DNA of 64,000 nucleotides from Brassica napus (GCF_020379485.1 NC_063439.1:19275098-19339097); one strand, 5' to 3'. Positions 9,163-20,742 are shown, counted from the first letter of the stretch. Translations and numbers: made by a program. Notes: generated from the sequence alone by a model not told the origin.

Positions 9163-10950
9163 ATGGAACATCCTCCACCTTCTCCCTTCATTTGCCCTGT
9201 CATACGATCCAAAGACAGTGGTTTTCCCAATTATAAAGTAATTAATGGATATGTTTCTTACATGATTGACAGTTCTTGTTCTTTACACGGCGTCTCTTCA
9301 CATCAGGGTCACCGCCTTGACCCCTTGTATTGGTGCAACAACAAAGAATCAGAAGATGAGCCTTCTTGGTGTGGTGCTTGCCAATGTAAGGAATCCAGTA
9401 CAACCTATTACTTTTGCAATGAATGTAGTGTATCCTACCACAAAGAATGCGTCGACTCTTCCCCTCTAATCAAATCTCCTCTTCACCCTAAACACCATCT
9501 CCAACTTTTCGCGCATCGTGGGTTAGCTATGACTCATTATCTCGACTGTAAGATAATTTCTTGTTCTTACTGTGGATCATGTGTCGGAGGTGATCGTACA
9601 ACGTTATTTTACTACTGTTTTATTTGTAAGTTTAGTTTGTATCCTGTTTGTGCAAGAAGACCCTCATTCTTGAACTATCAAAAAAGACATGAGCATACTC
9701 TTAACCACTTCCCTAGAAAAAACGATTTGATATGTGACGTTTGTGGAGTAGTTGATAGCAAAACTCTCATCTACGTGTGTCTTCAATGTGATTTTGTTGT
9801 CCATAAAAATTGCATTTACTTACCGTTTGTCATAAAAATAGCCCGTCATGACCACCGTCTCTCTTTTACCTACTCTCATCTTAGAGTATTATTGTCTTGT
9901 GGAGTTTGTCATCAAAAGATTGAAGAAAATTATGGAAAATATTATTGCACAAAAGATTGCAATTACGTAGTGCATTCCAAGTGTGCAACTCGTAGGGATG
10001 TGTGGGATGGAAAAGAACTTGAGGAAGAACCAGAAGAAGAATATGAAAATCTAAATTCTTTTCAAGTGATAGGTGATGGAATTATACAACATTTCAGCCA
10101 TTCACATTACATGAAGTTTGAAAAGAAGATCACTGGCATATTATACTATGAAAATAAGCGATGTCAAGCATGCGTACTTCCATTTTATGGTGGTAATGTT
10201 TACAATTGTATGGACTCCAAGTGTGATTTTGTACTTCATGAAGCATGTGCAAATCTTCCTCGGATAAAACAACATATTGCACATCCCTATCCATTTATTC
10301 TACAAGTGAGTGACACCAAAAATTGTTTCTTTTGTGAATATTGTGATCGTTTTTCATGTGGTTTCAGATATGTTTGTTGCAAAGGGGATGAGTCTATAAG
10401 TATAGACGTGCGATGTGCTGCAATATCTGAGCCACTCTACCATCAAGCTCACCCACATCCTTTGTTTCTAAGCAATGAACTTGGAAAACATAAACCATGT
10501 TCAATGTGCAGAAAAAACAGTACTCGAACCTTAAACTGTATCGAATGTGACTTCTGTTTGTGCTTCCATTGTGCTACACTCCCATATAAAGTAAAATATG
10601 AGCATGATGAACATTTCCTCACCCTTTCTTATGAAGAGAATGCAAGTCTGAATTGGTGTGAAGTTTGTGAGAAAACTTTAGATTCATACAAATGGCTTTA
10701 TACATGTAACGAATGTGGGGTGGCATTCCATATTGCATGTTTGCTAGGGAAATGTGCATTTTATGTCAAGCCTGCTCAAAATCTCTCATTCGCTAGTCAT
10801 AAATTCAATATAATTCTGATTAATGGTCTCACTCGGCCCATCTGCGAAGAATGTAAAAGTCGTTGCCAAGATAAACTAATGATCCAAGAGCTTTATGATG
10901 GTAAAGAAATAACAGCTTGTTATCGTCATTGGGAAGAGAACGATATTTAA
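9163..10950 (+). CDS. Cysteine/histidine-rich C1 (DC1) domain protein
   Basis: An intronless gene for 595 residues. The product is built of repeated divergent C1 modules with the plant DC1 pattern, HxxH followed by paired CxxC motifs and a distal C/H. Clear CxxC pairs are 'CGAC', 'CNEC', 'CSYC', 'CDVC', 'CGVC', 'CQAC', 'CEYC', 'CSMC', 'CEVC' and 'CEEC', spread from residue about 70 to 570. Such proteins bind zinc; a few family members have been tied to defence, stress or hormone responses, but the role of most is unknown. Length and the lack of introns are normal for the family. The start is the first in-frame ATG, after a TATA-like 'tatatatatata' (about 9102). The gene has no counterpart in my recalled Arabidopsis order here, so it may be lineage-specific. 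Its upstream region includes the MITE ending at 8993. Confidence 0.93.
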   Translation: MEHPPPSPFICPVIRSKDSGFPNYKVINGYVSYMIDSSCSLHGVSSHQGHRLDPLYWCNNKESEDEPSWCGACQCKESSTTYYFCNECSVSYHKECVDSSPLIKSPLHPKHHLQLFAHRGLAMTHYLDCKIISCSYCGSCVGGDRTTLFYYCFICKFSLYPVCARRPSFLNYQKRHEHTLNHFPRKNDLICDVCGVVDSKTLIYVCLQCDFVVHKNCIYLPFVIKIARHDHRLSFTYSHLRVLLSCGVCHQKIEENYGKYYCTKDCNYVVHSKCATRRDVWDGKELEEEPEEEYENLNSFQVIGDGIIQHFSHSHYMKFEKKITGILYYENKRCQACVLPFYGGNVYNCMDSKCDFVLHEACANLPRIKQHIAHPYPFILQVSDTKNCFFCEYCDRFSCGFRYVCCKGDESISIDVRCAAISEPLYHQAHPHPLFLSNELGKHKPCSMCRKNSTRTLNCIECDFCLCFHCATLPYKVKYEHDEHFLTLSYEENASLNWCEVCEKTLDSYKWLYTCNECGVAFHIACLLGKCAFYVKPAQNLSFASHKFNIILINGLTRPICEECKSRCQDKLMIQELYDGKEITACYRHWEENDI

Positions 10951-11984
10951 GGTCAGGGATTTGGATGCTGGTGAAAGAAAAAAAAACAGCAACCAAAATT
11001 TACATGTTCTGGTTATTCAAGGATTAGAGGGAAAAAGAACATTAGGTATTGTGTGCTGTTTTAAGAGTCTACATTAATGTAGTTTGTAAAATAGTATATA
11101 TATTTTTAACTTCTAATTAATACAATATGTTGAAATTCTCTGTATTCAGTATAAGAAATATATAAGTTCTCAAGTTGGCACCATGATGGAGAATTCAGCT
11201 CATAAAACAAGTACTAAGATAATGTCAAACACTATGTCAGAAAAAAATGTCATTAAGCTGAACATAAAAAGTGTTAATGATTAAGAAAATAAAACATTCA
11301 AGCAATGTACGATGAAAATAAGCCCCATAGGACACCTCCTAAATGCATAAACTACTGAGAAATGGGGATAAATAGTTTTAAAAGAAGGGGAAAACAAGTG
11401 ACAGAGGGAGTTTTTTTTTCGTGAAAGGGAAACAGCCAAACAGCTTTCTGATTCGTAGTAATCACATGATGCACAGATCAAAACCTAGCAAAGTTCCAAG
11501 ATGCAAAGACCAACACACAACTCATCATCATGTCTTTGAAGTTATGGTCTATAGATTCGCACACCATGATGTTGATAAAAGGAAATTCACATTGTAACTT
11601 TACAATTTGTATATTGTAACTAAACTTCCATTAAGTACACAAGTAACACAACTACTTGGTTTTCTCCTCGGGTTATGATATATGTATCATGCTGATAGTA
11701 TTAAAAGTATATAACCCATTCCTATTCAGTTTTTTTCACATGTTAACACGCTATATTATATCGCAACCTGACAAAAACAGGATTATATATCGCAACCTGA
11801 CAAAAACAGGATTAACACATTAACATCGAGAATATAATATTGCGATTACCACTCAAAACAAATATATATTCTCGTTTATTATTTTTAATACGTATTATAA
11901 TAAACTACCCAGGATATAAGACAAAAGAATCATATTTCTTTATATATCTCTCCATAAACAGCTGCTTAAAATCCTATTCTTGAA
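10951..11984. other. Intergenic, DC1 to C/VIF2
   Basis: AT-rich spacer with no supported gene. A 29-base unit containing 'tatatcgcaacctgacaaaaacagga' is tandemly repeated twice at about 11757-11815, some 170 bp upstream of the C/VIF2 start. A TATA-like 'ttatatat' lies at 11940-11947. Confidence 0.6.
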
Positions 11985-12530
11985 ATGGCTAAGGCTACTT
12001 CTCCCATCTTTCTCCTCCTCCTCCTCGTTATCCTATCATCAACCCTACTGTCAGTCAAACCCAACACAACCACAATCGAAACAACTTGCAAAACCACAAA
12101 CTACTATCGCCTCTGCGTCTCAGCTCTCAAATCCGACCCAAGAAGCCCCACAGCCGACACAAAAGGTCTAGCCACCATTATGGTCGGCTTTGGTATGAAA
12201 AGCGCCACCGCAACCGCCACTTACATAGCCGGAAACCATACCGCCGCAGCCGCAAACGACACCGTCCTCAGGAAGGTCTTAAAAGATTGCTCCGACAAGT
12301 ATGCTCTCGCAGCTGATTCTCTTCGGCTAACGGTTCAAGATCTTGATGATGAAGCTTATGACTATGCTTACATGCATGTGTTGGCGGCGCAGGATTATCC
12401 TAACGTTTGTCGGAATATTTTCCGGCGAGCTAAAGGTTTGGTTTATCCTACGGAGATTCGCCGGCGTGAAGTGAGTTTGAGACGTATATGTGGTGTTGTC
12501 TCCGGGATTCTTGATCGCCTTGCTGAATGA
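11985..12530 (+). CDS. C/VIF2: Cell wall/vacuolar invertase inhibitor (PMEI family)
   Basis: Encodes 181 residues of the plant invertase/pectin methylesterase inhibitor family. Residues 1-24 form a signal peptide with a leucine run, so the protein is secreted or vacuolar. The four conserved cysteines that form two disulphides are visible: 'TTCKTTNYYRLC' near residues 31-42, 'KDCSDKY' near 103, and a later one in 'PNVCRNIF'. The rest fits a four-helix bundle. The family includes both invertase and pectin methylesterase inhibitors, which cannot be told apart safely by eye. Assignment to C/VIF2 rests on similarity and on the next gene being FAS2, as in Arabidopsis (At5g64620 beside At5g64630). 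No intron is present. Its function would be to restrain acid invertase and so sucrose cleavage. Confidence 0.9.
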   Translation: MAKATSPIFLLLLLVILSSTLLSVKPNTTTIETTCKTTNYYRLCVSALKSDPRSPTADTKGLATIMVGFGMKSATATATYIAGNHTAAAANDTVLRKVLKDCSDKYALAADSLRLTVQDLDDEAYDYAYMHVLAAQDYPNVCRNIFRRAKGLVYPTEIRRREVSLRRICGVVSGILDRLAE

Positions 12531-13597
12531 TTATTGTTGTACTATTTTTTGTTTTTAAAAAAAAACTTTGCTAAAATGGCAAAAACTCTATTTGTAATTT
12601 TATGTTAGTTATAAATCTCTACTAAATTTGGAATTTGTAAGTTTTATTACATTTTCTCTATCGTTCTTCTCCTTTGCTACTTGCTTTCAAATTGTTTTTT
12701 TTAACTACTTTTTTTATATCATTTTAGAAAGTAGAAAAATTACATGATCCCGCAGGATTACAGCCCTTAAATCAATCAGATAATTTATATCTGCATACCT
12801 CCAAAAAAAAAAACAAAATAAAGGCAGATAACTACAGAAAATACTGCCGCCAAGTCGAGAGAAAAGTCACCGTTGATGGGAGATTCCTTTGCTCTCGTGA
12901 AAGTGTGTCCAGCTTTGCTCTCGTGAAAGTATGTCGGATAAGATGGATTCTTGTGTTCCTCTCCTTCCAAAGCGGGTAGACACAAACTCAGACGAGTAAA
13001 TTGTTAAGCAGAACAATGTTATTAGAGATCATTATCTGAATATTTACGTTACAGATTTTTGTCCTCAAACATACAAAATCCTTAAGTCGTGTTTAGTGCC
13101 AAAGATTTGGGGGGGGGGGGGGGGGGGGGAGGGGGGGGGGGAGGGGGGGGGGGGGGGGGGGGGGGGGTTTAAAAGACTTGGGAACCAGAGATATTTTATT
13201 CGATGGAATATTAATATATATGGTTATGTAGCTTTTGCTTTATCGATATGCATTATATGTTAAAGACATTTGAAATGGCGATAAGGTTTATAAAAGGGAA
13301 AAGGCAACGTCGTGTTGTTATTATGCAAATATATAAAAGCAGAACCATTATGGACCTCAAAACTGCAACTACTTTTGAGACGACGTCGATTGATCCGCGA
13401 ATTAAAAGCAAAAGACGTATGACTTTTCTTTGAGTTTTACGTGGACGGACACGACACTTTCATAATGCATTATGTAGGTCAGCGAGAGACTGACTACAGT
13501 ACTAGTCCCTCTAACTCTAATCATTGAACTCGACCGGTCAGGATTAACCGGGTTTTTAGTCGGTGGGACAAAATAGTCATTTAACACGTAGAATATA
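12531..13597. other. Intergenic, C/VIF2 to FAS2
   Basis: Contains the C/VIF2 3' region, a G-rich tract (13109-13167) and the FAS2 promoter. No further gene is supported; the short open frames at 12785-12985 and 13248-13433 show no family features. Confidence 0.6.
13109..13167 (+). repeat. Poly(dG) tract
   Basis: Fifty-nine bases, all G except for two single A's. It lies about 570 bp upstream of the FAS2 start. The tract could form G-quadruplexes; its true length is uncertain because homopolymers of this size are error-prone in sequencing. Confidence 0.95.
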
Positions 13598-13606
13598 TTT
13601 CCCGCC
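13598..13606 (+). promoter_or_regulatory. E2F binding site upstream of FAS2
   Basis: TTTCCCGCC followed by AAAA matches the E2F consensus TTTSSCGC. It lies 132 bp before the FAS2 ATG, within the likely core promoter, and is followed by a GC-rich 'gacgcgcc'. Chromatin assembly factor 1 genes are S-phase expressed and CAF-1 subunits are known as E2F-linked genes in Arabidopsis, so the site is plausible. Binding itself is inferred. Confidence 0.7.
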
Positions 13607-13737
13607 AAAAAGACGCGCCAGAGTGGGAGTTCATTTTAGTACTCTCTTTCTTCTTCTTCTTCCATAAACCCTAATTTTCTCGAGAAAACAAATCCGCCAC
13701 GAATCTGGGCAATTGGGCATTCTCCGTTACCAGCAAG

Positions 13738-16559
13738 ATGAAGGGAGGAACCATACAGATCAGCTGGCACGACGGGAAGCCTGTGCTCACCCTTGATTTT
13801 CACCCGGTTTCCGGTTTACTCGCCACCGCCGGAGCCGATTACGATATCAAGGTAATGCAATCAATTCGATTTTCTCCAATTGGGGATCTGGGTTCCGCTT
13901 GATTGTTCGAAAGTCGCAAGCTTTTTGAGCGTGTGAGCTTCTAATTGGGTTGATGGATTTTTAGAGAATCAGAGGAATGTTATTGGTTATTGATTGTTGA
14001 CTAAATTTTATTAATTAAAAAAAAAAATACAGCTATGGTTAATAAACTCTGGTCAAGCGGAGAAGAAGCTTCCCAGTGTATCTTACCAGAGCAGCCTTAC
14101 TTACCATGGATGTGCTGTCAATACCATTCGTTTCTCTCGCTCTGGTTAGTACTTTTTGTTTCTTCGGTAATCTTCAAGTTTATACTGCATTAAGCATTGT
14201 GTTATCAGATATGCTCTTGAGCCGTTTTGTATGTATGCTTATGATTGTTGTATGATGATTTGCAGGGGAACTGCTTGCCTCTGGAGCAGACGGTACGACT
14301 GTGATCAGCGTTTTGATTATTTTGAGTGCTTATTGTAACCAATGGGCAGTTCTGTTTTTTTTTTTTGTTATAATGCAGGAGGCGAGCTTATTATATGGAA
14401 GTTGCATCCTAGTGAAACCAATCAGTCCTGGAAAGTTCACAAGTCTTTATCGTGAGTCTTTTCATCTGAATAATAAGCTACACTGTCATGCTTTTGTAAG
14501 AACCATCCTCAATATTGTTGCTATCAAGAAGAGGGAGTGCTTCTATAGGCTAGTAACATAGTGGAAAACTTATGAAAATTTCCATGGGCTTATTCGAATG
14601 TAGACTAGTCACATCGCATGGTGGAAAGCATAAGGTGTTAGACTGAGCAGAGGAATGTAGGCAAATAGAACTATTTTGACTTTTGTTGTACTACCCTGCT
14701 AGATTCCATCGAAAGGATGTCCTGGATCTTCAGTGGTCTCCTGATGATGCTTTTCTGATTTCTGGCTCAGTCGATAACTCTTGCATTATATGGGACGTTA
14801 ACAAAGGTGAGAACAAGTAAAATAATAGATAAACCATTTTTCATGCTGCTTCTTAGATTTTTCCTATTTTGCTACAAGGTTCTGTCCATCAGATACTGGA
14901 CGCCCATTGTCATTATGTTCAAGGTGTTGCCTGGGACCCCTTGTCAAAGTACGTAGCCTCTCTTAGCTCGGACAGAACATGCCGGATATATGTCAATAAG
15001 CCTCAAGCAAAGAGTAGAAGTGTTGAAAAAATGAATTATGTTTGTCAGCATGTTATCACGAAAACAGATCAGCAACGAGGAGATGACACTAAGGTAAGAG
15101 AGAGAGAGAAGAATTTCTTCATGATTAGTTGCGAATATACAGTATGCCTGATTTCACAATGATTATCATACGCAGACGGTGAAAACCCATCTCTTTCATG
15201 ACGAGACGTTGCCTTCTTTCTTCCGAAGATTGTCATGGTCACCTGATGGCTCCTTTTTACTCATTCCATCAGGTAATTATCATCCCTTAAAAGCATTCCT
15301 CCTTAGATCATCGCATAGCTTATCCGGATATTAACTGTGTTTCTGTCATCAATGTATTTCATTTGCAGGCTCTTTCAAGCTTTCACCTACATCCGAAGCT
15401 GTAAATGCTACTTATGTCTTTTCTAGGAAGGACCTTTCAAGGTAAGGTTACCGCACCTTACCATCTCTTGTTTGTTGTGGAACATATTGTAAGCGTCCAA
15501 GTTTCTTTTTTCTTAAAGCTGGGCCAAGTGAACTCAATTGCTTGAGCTTATGTATGATATAGTTAGAAAGCAATACAAAGTCTCACACACGCTCATTTCG
15601 TTTTTTTTTTCCTTTTCCTGCGAGCAGACCTGCACTGCAGCTTCCAGGTGCTAATAAACCGGTTGTAGTGGTTCGGTTTTGCCCTGTTGTATTCAAACTC
15701 CGGGGTTCAAGTTCTGGTACATGCTATGTTTTCTTATAATACTAGTTTCAGCTTCTTTTAAGATAGAAAATCAAGGCCTTCGAGATGCAAGTCTTTTCCT
15801 TACATATTCTCATTTTGGTGATCATGCAGAAGAAGGTGGTTTCTTCAAGCTTCCTTACCGTATTGTCTTTGCCATTGCAACATTCAATTCGGTGTACATA
15901 TATGACACGGAGTGTGTCGCTCCAGTTGCAGTCTTGGCAGGTCTCCACTACGCTGCTATAACTGATATAACATGGTAATAAGAATATCTTCGTTATTCTA
16001 GATCTCTGAATAGTCCTTCCTTCTCAAGAAATTTATGGTTTTCAAATGTAAGCAATGATCAAATATTTTTGTTCTAAATAGGTCACCAACTGCTTCGTAC
16101 TTAGCGCTGTCCTCACAAGACGGTTATTGCACACTTGTTGAATTTGAAGATAACGAACTTGGAGAGCCTGTCTCCATCTCAGGTTTGCCCTTAGGACTCT
16201 TAACTCTCTTCTACGTTCCAGAACTGGACTAACCCATTAATTCAATTGCAGTTGGGAAGAAACTGGTGGATGGCGAAGAGAAAAAGCATGTTCTAGAGAA
16301 AACCGATGAGCTGATGACCGAAACAGTACCAGACGAGAGAAGTAAACAGGCTGAACCAAATCAAGACGAAGAGAAACAAAAGCCACTGCAAAGCAAAGTT
16401 ACCAGTGAGGAGGAAAAACAGGTTATGCAGACATCCGATGAAGTGATGACAGAAACAAAACCAGACGGAGAGAAACAGCCATTGCAGAGCAAAGTTAACA
16501 CACCCGTCTCAAGTAAACCGGCGAGGAGACGCATCACACCGATGGCTATTGACCCCTAA
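13738..16559 (+). CDS. FAS2: FASCIATA2, CAF-1 p60-type WD40 subunit
   Basis: Twelve exons join in frame to 485 residues: 13738-13851, 14033-14144, 14266-14292, 14379-14451, 14703-14806, 14879-15093, 15176-15272, 15369-15441, 15628-15716, 15830-15974, 16082-16182 and 16252-16559. All introns are GT-AG. The start gives '[20 protein letters not shown]', the usual FAS2 N-terminus. WD40 repeats follow ('[13 protein letters not shown]', '[14 protein letters not shown]', '[15 protein letters not shown]', '[14 protein letters not shown]', '[16 protein letters not shown]'). The last exon encodes a charged Lys/Glu tail ending 'ITPMAIDP'. In the CAF-1 complex with FAS1 and MSI1 the protein deposits histones H3-H4 on newly replicated DNA in the nucleus; loss causes fasciation in Arabidopsis. 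Length fits the Arabidopsis protein (about 487). An E2F site lies upstream, and a broken partial copy lies at 2250-3410. Confidence 0.97.
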
Positions 16560-16731
16560 CTACTGATGCACTTACACTACTCTTTGTTTCCATATGTTTT
16601 TTACTGTTACTATTATCTTTCTTATAGGCAATCATCATGAATCAATGTAGTAGTGTTGTTTTTTACTGCTACTATTATATAGCTCAGTGTCATAAGTCCG
16701 TTGGCTCGCGTTTTCTTCTAAGCATTCTAAG

Positions 16732-17561
16732 TAGGGTGTTCAATCCGGATATCGGTTCGGTTTCGGTTCGGTTTCGGTTCGATTTTTTTTGGTATTTCGG
16801 TTAGTAAAATATAACTATCATTTTAAATCCATATTTACTTCGGTTCGGTTCAGTTTATATACTGTCGGTTTTCGGTTTATTCAGTTTTATACCAAAAAAC
16901 ATAATTATTTTGTTTGAGATCATATTATATGAATTTTAGAGTCATATTGTCAACACATTCATTTATTAAAAATATATTACATGTTTAAATAATTGAACAA
17001 AAAAATAAAAATGTTCCTACCATCAAATAAAATAATCAAATCTATAACTAAAATCAAAACTTGAAATTTTGAAAATAAAAATATGAAACAAAACAGAAAC
17101 ATGAAAGAAAAGTTTTTCCACTTTTCCATATTTAGTGTTCATTAAAGTCATGCTTTTTCAATTGAAAATTTTCCATTAATTATGTCCATCAAATTTATAA
17201 TCTTCATATTAATTTAGAAAATAAGATGTCTGAATTGCAATGTATTGTTATTTAGTTATAGTTCAAGTGTTTTACAAATTAAGGTTTTTTATTACTATAA
17301 AATTATGGTAATAGTTAGTAACACAAATTTAACTTATGTAACAAATAGATTTTCATGTATTTTTATAAAATAGATACATATTTACATGTTTCTACTTTTA
17401 ATCGGTTTTGTTTGGTTTATTTGGTTTAGTCGATTATATACCAAACCATATCTAAACCCTACAGTTTTTATAAAATTATATCTATTCGGTTTATATGTTA
17501 TATATCAAAAGTAAACTATATTGTCTATTTCGGTTCGGTTTTACGATATTGAATAGCCCTA
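16732..17561. mobile_element. hAT-like MITE rich in CGGTT repeats
   Basis: An element of about 830 bp with ends TAGGGTGTTCAATCCGGATA and, reverse-complemented, TAGGGCTATTCAATATCG. It is flanked by 'ttctaag' on both sides, a 7-8-bp target duplication typical of hAT elements. Inner ends carry 'ttcggttcggtt' runs. It is noncoding and AT-rich. It lies 170 bp after the FAS2 stop codon and is absent from the matching position in the FAS2 duplicate (near 3340). Confidence 0.75.
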
Positions 17562-17971
17562 TTCTAAGAGCTAAACATGTGGTTTTGGTTTTTGAAATCA
17601 AAAGAGAGGAAGAGCTCGTTAATCCTTTGTCTAGAGATATATTAATGGGCTTTAGCTCGTTTCCATTTGGCCTGTTAAAACTAAATACGCTAAATTTTGA
17701 ATCGACAAAAAAAAAACTGACCAGTAAAAAAAAACTTAATTTACCCTAATTCTAGTTGCTAAACCCCATTCTTCCTAACAGCCGTAAAAAAAGGAAAAGT
17801 TAAAAGAGGTAAAAGAAACAAAACCCAGAAATTTCTGACATCTTTAATTGCCATCCCTCCCCCTAAATCTCATCCTCTGTATCTCTCCCTCACTCAGATT
17901 TCAATTTTTCAATTGATCTTTTGATCAATATCTCTGTACATATACCTATATATAATAAATATCTCTCTCTA

Positions 17972-19857
17972 ATGGATTCTCCGAAACTCCCGCGCTCTCT
18001 CTCCACCTCTTCCTCCACCCCATTCGCTTCCTCCGCCTTTAAACCCCACCGGAAAAACATCCCCTCTCGCAACTTAATCCTCATCATCATCGCCGTTTCC
18101 GCCATCCTCCTCCTCCTCCTTACCCTCATCATCTACTCCACCGTCTCCAAATCCTCCCACAACGCACCGCACAAACCCCCTTCCTCCGCCGCTCCTCCTC
18201 CTCCCAAGACTCCTTCTCCTCCTTCCCCTCCTCCAATCGCTCAGATCCGCCTCGCATGCAACGCGACGCGTTTCCCGGACCACTGCTTCTCCTCCCTCTC
18301 TAAACCGGGCCTGGTCCCTCCCGATCCCAAACCGGTCCAGATCATCCACTCCGCGATCTCCCTCTCCTTCGAGAGTCTCAAGTCCGGCCAATCGCACATC
18401 AAGTCCATCCTAGACTCCTCCGCGGGGAACAAAAACCGCACGAACATCGCCACCATTTGCCTCGAGATCCTCTCCTACTCCCAGCACCGCACCGAATCGA
18501 CCTCCGCCGCCGTCGCCAGCGACGGCGGAGGGATTAAAGACGGCCGCGCGTGGATGAGCGCGGCGCTCGCGTACCAGTACGACTGCTGGTCGGGGCTCAA
18601 AACCGTCAACGACACGAAGCAAGTCGTCGACACCATCACCTTCCTCGGCGATCTCGTGAAGCTCACCGGCACCGCGCTGGGCATGATGGTGTCGTTCGAT
18701 AGCTTCGGAGACGACGTCGCTTCGTGGATCCCCCCAGCAACGGAACGTGACGGGTTCTGGGAGAAGACTAAACCGGGTTCCGGTACGGTTAAGGATGCTA
18801 GTTTGGGTTTTCCGTCCGGTTTGAAGGAAGACGTGACGGTGTGTAAAGACGGAGGAGGGAAAGGGTGCGGTTACACGACTGTGCAGGAAGCGGTTGACGC
18901 GGCGCCGGCAACTAACGGAACCGTTAAGTTTGTGATACGGATTAAGGAAGGCGTGTATGAGGAAACCGTTAGGGTGCCGTTTGAGAAAAAGAACGTTGTG
19001 TTCATTGGAGACGGTATGGGTAAAACGGTAATTACGGGTTCGTTGAATGTAGGTCAACCAGGGATGACAACGTTCAACTCCGCAACTGTCGGTGAGTTAA
19101 TGTTAACGTTACAAGTATTTTGTCTTGTAATTTTTGGACATGTTAAATAATTATTGTTTGTATAGGAGTTCTCGGTGATGGGTTCATGGCACGTGACTTA
19201 ACCATAGAGAACACGGCGGGATCAGACGCGCACCAAGCGGTTGCGTTTAGGTCAGACAGCGACTACTCAATACTCGAAAACTGCGAGTTTCTTGGGAACC
19301 AAGACACAGTTTACTCTCACTCACTTCGGCAATTCTACAAACAATGTCGGATCGTAGGCAACGTGGACTTCATATTCGGTAACTCAGCTGCTGTATTCCA
19401 AGATTGCAGTATCCTAATCGCTTCAAAAAATTCGAAACTAGACCAAGGAGGCGGCGCAAACAACGCTATCACAGCACACGGGAGGATCGATGCGGCGCAG
19501 TCCACAGGGTTCGTGTTCTTGAACTGTTCGATTAACGGAACAGAGGAGTACATGGAGGAGTTTCTAGCTAACCCCAAGGGGCATACGAACTATTTGGGAA
19601 GACCGTGGAAGGAGTTTTCGAGGACTGTGTTTGTAAACTGTAATCTTGAGTCTTTGGTTAGTCCTGATGGATGGATGCCTTGGGATGGGGATTTCGCGTT
19701 GAAGACGTTGTATTACGGTGAGTATAAGAATACGGGTCCTGGTTCAGTTAGGTCTAAGAGGGTTCCTTGGAGTAGTGAGATACCTGAAAAGCATGTTGAT
19801 GTTTACTCGGTGGCTAGTTTTATTCAAGCTGATGCGTGGGCTTCGAAGTCTGCTTGA
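17972..19857 (+). CDS. Pectin methylesterase with PMEI pro-region (At5g64640-like)
   Basis: Two exons, 17972-19091 and 19166-19857, with a 74-bp GT-AG intron, give 603 residues. I chose the ATG at 17972 ('[10 protein letters not shown]') over the one 17 codons upstream, because it matches the Arabidopsis start I recall and the upstream codons look like 5' leader. Residues 34-55 are a membrane anchor. A proline-rich linker ('[14 protein letters not shown]') follows, then a PMEI-type inhibitor domain (about 85-240) and the catalytic pectinesterase domain. Active-site blocks are present: '[13 protein letters not shown]', '[17 protein letters not shown]' with both aspartates, and '[12 protein letters not shown]' with the arginine. 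The enzyme de-esterifies homogalacturonan in the cell wall after removal of the pro-region. Exon 1 is notably GC-rich. Confidence 0.95.
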
Positions 19858-20217
19858 TGTTGTAAAGGAGAGTTGAGTGTTTAGGATTTTGAAAAGAGGA
19901 GAGATGTCGTTGTAAAGTGTTAAACATGTCAAGCGTATATAACATATCATATTTTTCTGAGTGGTTGAAGACGATAACCTTATAATATAGATGCAATAAG
20001 CATATGGGATGGGTAAAATGCTTTCAAGAAAACTTGCATAAATGTTTCTAAGGGTAAAAAGTAAGTTACTATGTTATTCTTGTGAAACATATATTGAATG
20101 GTGGTGTGATGATTAAGGTGATACACAAAGCTATGGGTTTGAAGGAGAGACAACACGGGGGTGAAGGAAACAAAACATGATCTTTCTGGTGTGAGAGAGC
20201 AAAAGAGAAGTTATGTT

Positions 20218-20742
20218 TCATGGGTCGGAGTCAGAAGTTTTCTCCTCCTTTGGTGGTGCGTCCTGCCTCATGAGACGGGATCTTGCCCATGGGTCAAGTG
20301 GCACTCTAGGTGGCGGTTGAGTTGTTGGTGGTTTCGATTGCCTTAGCTCATTCTCTCTGTCGATGAACCTGCAAAAAAAGAGTATGACAAGTTAGCTCAC
20401 AAAGTGAAGTTTCCAAATTAAGAATCAAGAAAAATACAATGTGATACTTCCGTAAGGTGTAAGCAAAATGAGCAATAAAGGAAAAATAATTGTTTACTAG
20501 ATACAGGCCATTGGTGGAGCATCACCAACTTGTATGCGAGTGCGGAGCATTCTTGTGCATCCACCAGCTCTATTTCTGTTTTAAATCATCAAACAGTGTA
20601 CTTGTGACTTGTGAGGAGATATGTAAAATTTAGGTTTAGAAAATTGACTTGTATCGATAAGCTAACTCTGTGAAAGTCTTGTGAATAACATCATCTCCTC
20701 TAACAAACCCAGCAGCTCGCCTTGCTGCATCCACAGTGAGCC
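20218..20742 (-). pseudogene. Ribosomal protein L17 family remnant (At5g64650-like)
   Basis: Three 3' exons of a bacterial-type L17 protein are recognisable on the minus strand. 20742-20649 encodes 'DAARRAAGFVRGDDVIHK', 20575-20498 encodes 'NRAGGCTRMLRTRIQVGDAP', and 20368-20218 encodes 'FIDRENELRQSKPPTTQP' through to a stop. The exons needed for the N-terminal half are absent; upstream the DNA becomes repeat-like. At the junction of the last two exons the spliced codon is TA|G, a stop, where GA|G (Glu) is expected before 'FIDRE'. The first donor is GTCAAT, a weak site. The gene converges on the pectin methylesterase, as in Arabidopsis. An intact homologue would serve the mitochondrial ribosome. 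Confidence 0.88.

Noticed and set aside
18410..19057. 215-codon minus-strand frame
   Set aside because: It lies antisense to exon 1 of the pectin methylesterase; the GC-rich coding strand creates long antisense frames. No family features.
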